NCBI GenBank assembly: GCA_964501265.1
Contig: CAZCSK010000077.1
Coordinates: 1-6,734 of the forward strand
DNA from: CAZCSK01 sp964501265
GTDB taxonomy: Bacteria > Actinomycetota > CADDZG01 > JAHWKV01
Reading direction: 5' to 3'
DNA length: 6,734 nucleotides
Part shown: in pieces, positions 4,527-6,734 of the stretch
How positions within the stretch are numbered: the stretch's first letter is position 1
How the letters are laid out: every line of letters begins with the position of its first letter
Made by a program: the position numbers and the translations under genes
The notes under the pieces: model-generated
Told to the model about the DNA's origin: nothing
Database searches by the model: none
Seen by the model: the letters and a program-made list of their open reading frames with translations, nothing else

Positions 4527-6734
4527 TTACGCCCGTCGCAGCTCGAGAGTAAGCGTCGACGAGCCAATCTCGATCAGCTTGGGGTCAAGCCCGAGCGTCC
4601 CTTCTACCAAACGAACGCATTGGGTTTCGGCCCGAACGTAGTCTGCCCATAGAGCGATTGCGTCGGCAAGTGCCGGGGATGAAACGACGTACGCCACTTC
4701 GATGTGATCTTCAATATTGAGTCCGGCCTCTCGGCGCAGTTGCTGAATGTGGCGAACCACATCGCGCGCGAGCCCCTCGCGTTCGAGTTCGGGCGTCAAA
4801 CTGATGTCGAGCGCAACCTGGACCTCACCCGCTTCGCCGATCGCCCAACCCTGGCTGGTTGTTACGTGGACCGTCACGTCCGCAGATGAGATCTCGAACT
4901 CCCCGGCCTTCACCGGTTCTCCTGATTGCAACTTGTGTATATGGGATTGAGCGAGAGCCCGCACCGCATCGCCCGCAGCTTGAGCCTGCTTGCCGAACTT
5001 GGGCCCGAGCGAAGAGAAGTTCGGCGTCGCCGAAACGGAAGTGAGATCTCCGAGGTTTTGAACTACGCTCAAGTCCTTCACGTTCAATTCGTCAATCAGC
5101 AGGCCCGATAACCTTGTTAGCGCCCCCGCATGCGCGCCCGCGGCGGCCACCCTCATTGCAGCGAGAGGCTGTCTTACGCGCATGCCTGCTTCTTCTCTGA
5201 GCGCTCGGGCGGTACCGGCGACCTGCCGGACGACGCCCATCTGAAAACTTAACTGCTCGTCCAAGAGCGCCTCATCGGCCTTCGGGTATTCATCAAGGTG
5301 GACGCTGGCTACCCCCTCGGCCCCCCCCCTCGCAAGGTTTTGGTACATGCGTTCCGTAAGGAAAGGAATCACCGGGGCCAGCAATTTGACAAGAGTGAGC
5401 AAGACCTCATGCAAAGTGTGATACGCCGCCATCTTGTCCTGCTCGTCTCCGCCCCTTGGATTCCAGAAGCGCTGACGATTTCGGCGGATATACCAATTCG
5501 ATAACTGGTCGATGAACTCCTCGGCGTTTCGCACGAAAGGGCTCAGCCAGTAATCCTCGAACCTCTCGCGGGCGGATCGCACCAGAAGTTGCAGGTCTGA
5601 AAGGATCCATCGGTCGATTTCAGGCCGGTCGGCCACCGCGGGTGCCCCCGACGCAGGATCGAACTTATCAAGCAGGGCATAGTTGCAGAAGAAGAGGTAA
5701 CTGTTCCACAAGGTTCCGAACACTTTGCGCTGAAGTTGCTCGCCGGCGTGGTAACTGAAGGTCAGGTTGTTTGTCGCAGGATGACGGCAGTACATCCACC
5801 GCATGACGTCGGCGCCCATCTTGTTCGCCGCCTCGTTGAATTCTATGTTGTGGGTCGACTTGTGAAACTCTTCTCCATGCTCGTCGCGAACGTCGGCGTG
5901 TCCCAGGAGGGTCCTGAAGGGGGGCACCCCCTCCAGCATCGTGCTCATCGCCAAGAGCGAATAGAACCAGTTGCGAAACTGTCCGGGAAAGTTCTCAACG
6001 ACGAGGTCTGCGGGGATCCAATCCGACCAATACTCCCGATCTTGTCTGTACTTCACCGTCGAATAGGGGACGATGCCGGCATCGAGCCAAGGGTTGCCAA
6101 CGTCGGCGATCCTCTCGGCTATCCCGCCGCACTTTGAGCAGGCAATCTTGACGGCGTCGACCCAAGGCCGGTGAGGAGTATGACCTTCGAACTCATCCCA
6201 GCCGTGCGTTGCTTGGGCCTGCAACTCCTCGCGGCCACCGATGACCTCGAAGTGGCCGCAGTCACCGCATTCCCAGATCGGAAGGGCAAGCCCCCAGTAC
6301 CTCTTCTTGGAGATCATCCAGTCGCCCATGTTGCGAAGCCAGTCAAGTTCCTGAGCCTCGCCGTGGTCGGGTATCCAGCGAATTTTCCCAACGATGTCTT
6401 TGATCTCGTCTCGCCAACTCATACCGATGTACCACTCGTCGACGGCCCGAAAGAGCAGGGGAGTGTCGCAACGCCAACAATGCGGATAGTCGTGCAGGTA
6501 CTTTTCGCTTTTGTAGAAGAGTCCCTTGGCTTTCAGATTGTCGTAGACATCCGGCGCAACATCGAGCGCCGATTTTCCGGACAGAAGGCCGAAGCCCTGC
6601 ATGTAGATTCCCGACTCGTCGATCGGAGCAATCACCGGAAAGTCGTGTTCCTTGACGAGTGCAAAGTCCTCTTTACCGCAACCGGGTGCGATATGAACGA
6701 TCCCGGTGCCGCTCGTCTCCGACACCTCGTCCCA
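4527..6734 (-). CDS. ileS: Isoleucyl-tRNA synthetase, C-terminal two-thirds (5' end outside window)
   Basis: IleRS charges tRNA-Ile with isoleucine and edits misactivated valine. The visible 735 codons run off the window edge; the first are WDEV followed by GTGIVHIAPGCG, the editing (CP1) domain pocket. The GTG at 6725 is internal, not a start. Numbering from that GTG codon: HCWRC (82-86); DWMISKKRYWG (135-145); two CxxC pairs, C153/C156 and C196/C199, likely a zinc knuckle; GNPWLDAGIVP (210-220); and EFHKSTHN (286-293) where a KMSKS loop is expected. Then come an alpha-helical anticodon-binding domain (about 330-520) and a C-terminal region with REGLARDVVRHIQQLRREAG. The HIGH motif and roughly the first third of the enzyme lie outside the window. 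The TAA stop at 4529-4527 converges on the upstream membrane-protein gene with an 8-bp gap. The promoter and any T-box are beyond 6734. Confidence 0.95.
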   Translation of the reverse strand, partial: WDEVSETSGTGIVHIAPGCGKEDFALVKEHDFPVIAPIDESGIYMQGFGLLSGKSALDVAPDVYDNLKAKGLFYKSEKYLHDYPHCWRCDTPLLFRAVDEWYIGMSWRDEIKDIVGKIRWIPDHGEAQELDWLRNMGDWMISKKRYWGLALPIWECGDCGHFEVIGGREELQAQATHGWDEFEGHTPHRPWVDAVKIACSKCGGIAERIADVGNPWLDAGIVPYSTVKYRQDREYWSDWIPADLVVENFPGQFRNWFYSLLAMSTMLEGVPPFRTLLGHADVRDEHGEEFHKSTHNIEFNEAANKMGADVMRWMYCRHPATNNLTFSYHAGEQLQRKVFGTLWNSYLFFCNYALLDKFDPASGAPAVADRPEIDRWILSDLQLLVRSARERFEDYWLSPFVRNAEEFIDQLSNWYIRRNRQRFWNPRGGDEQDKMAAYHTLHEVLLTLVKLLAPVIPFLTERMYQNLARGGAEGVASVHLDEYPKADEALLDEQLSFQMGVVRQVAGTARALREEAGMRVRQPLAAMRVAAAGAHAGALTRLSGLLIDELNVKDLSVVQNLGDLTSVSATPNFSSLGPKFGKQAQAAGDAVRALAQSHIHKLQSGEPVKAGEFEISSADVTVHVTTSQGWAIGEAGEVQVALDISLTPELEREGLARDVVRHIQQLRREAGLNIEDHIEVAYVVSSPALADAIALWADYVRAETQCVRLVEGTLGLDPKLIEIGSSTLTLELRRA

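Noticed and set aside
5306..5334. Resemblance of a C-rich stretch in ileS (accccctcggccccccccc) to the start of the divIVA repeat unit
   Set aside because: It is explained by glycine codons in the IleRS segment ARGGAEGVA. The similarity is limited to low-complexity C runs, with no match further along the unit.

Overview
The window looks like a draft or metagenome-derived contig from a high-GC Gram-positive, most likely an actinomycetote. Supporting this are an actinobacterial-type FtsZ, the collinear cluster ftsZ, yggS, sepF, yggT, divIVA, heavy use of GTG and TTG starts, strong Shine-Dalgarno sites and high GC. An Acidimicrobiia-like lineage is a guess; the sequence does not settle it.

Layout: positions 17-3856 on the plus strand carry a compact division and polar-growth cluster. 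It runs ftsZ (17-1141), a YggS-family PLP-binding protein (about 1211-1882), sepF (1908-2351), a YggT-family small membrane protein (2363-2632) and divIVA (2649-3856). The divIVA gene is interrupted by a run of exactly 100 N (3452-3551) inside an array of perfect 78-bp (26-codon) tandem repeats. Read literally through the N run, the frame is wrong and ends at 3776. The frame that continues the repeat protein after the gap ends at 3856. After a 77-bp spacer comes an unrecognised gene (3934-4518) for a two-helix membrane protein with a poly-glutamate block and a lysine/alanine/proline repeat tail. It converges, with only 8 bp between stop codons, on the 3' portion of ileS (4527-6734, minus strand). 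The 5' end of ileS lies beyond the window.

How it fits together: FtsZ polymerises into the Z-ring. SepF, with an N-terminal membrane-binding helix, tethers FtsZ to the membrane through the FtsZ C-terminal peptide visible at 362-370. DivIVA marks poles and septa and organises wall growth. YggT and YggS are frequent passengers in this cluster. Spacings from FtsZ to DivIVA (about 69, 25, 11 and 16 nt) suggest one transcription unit. The most unusual material is the repeat-expanded DivIVA C-terminus, the neighbouring charge-segregated membrane protein, and an IleRS whose KMSKS-loop position reads EFHKSTHN. I see no RNA gene, CRISPR array, insertion sequence, phage gene or defence system. No intergenic stretch exceeds 300 bases.
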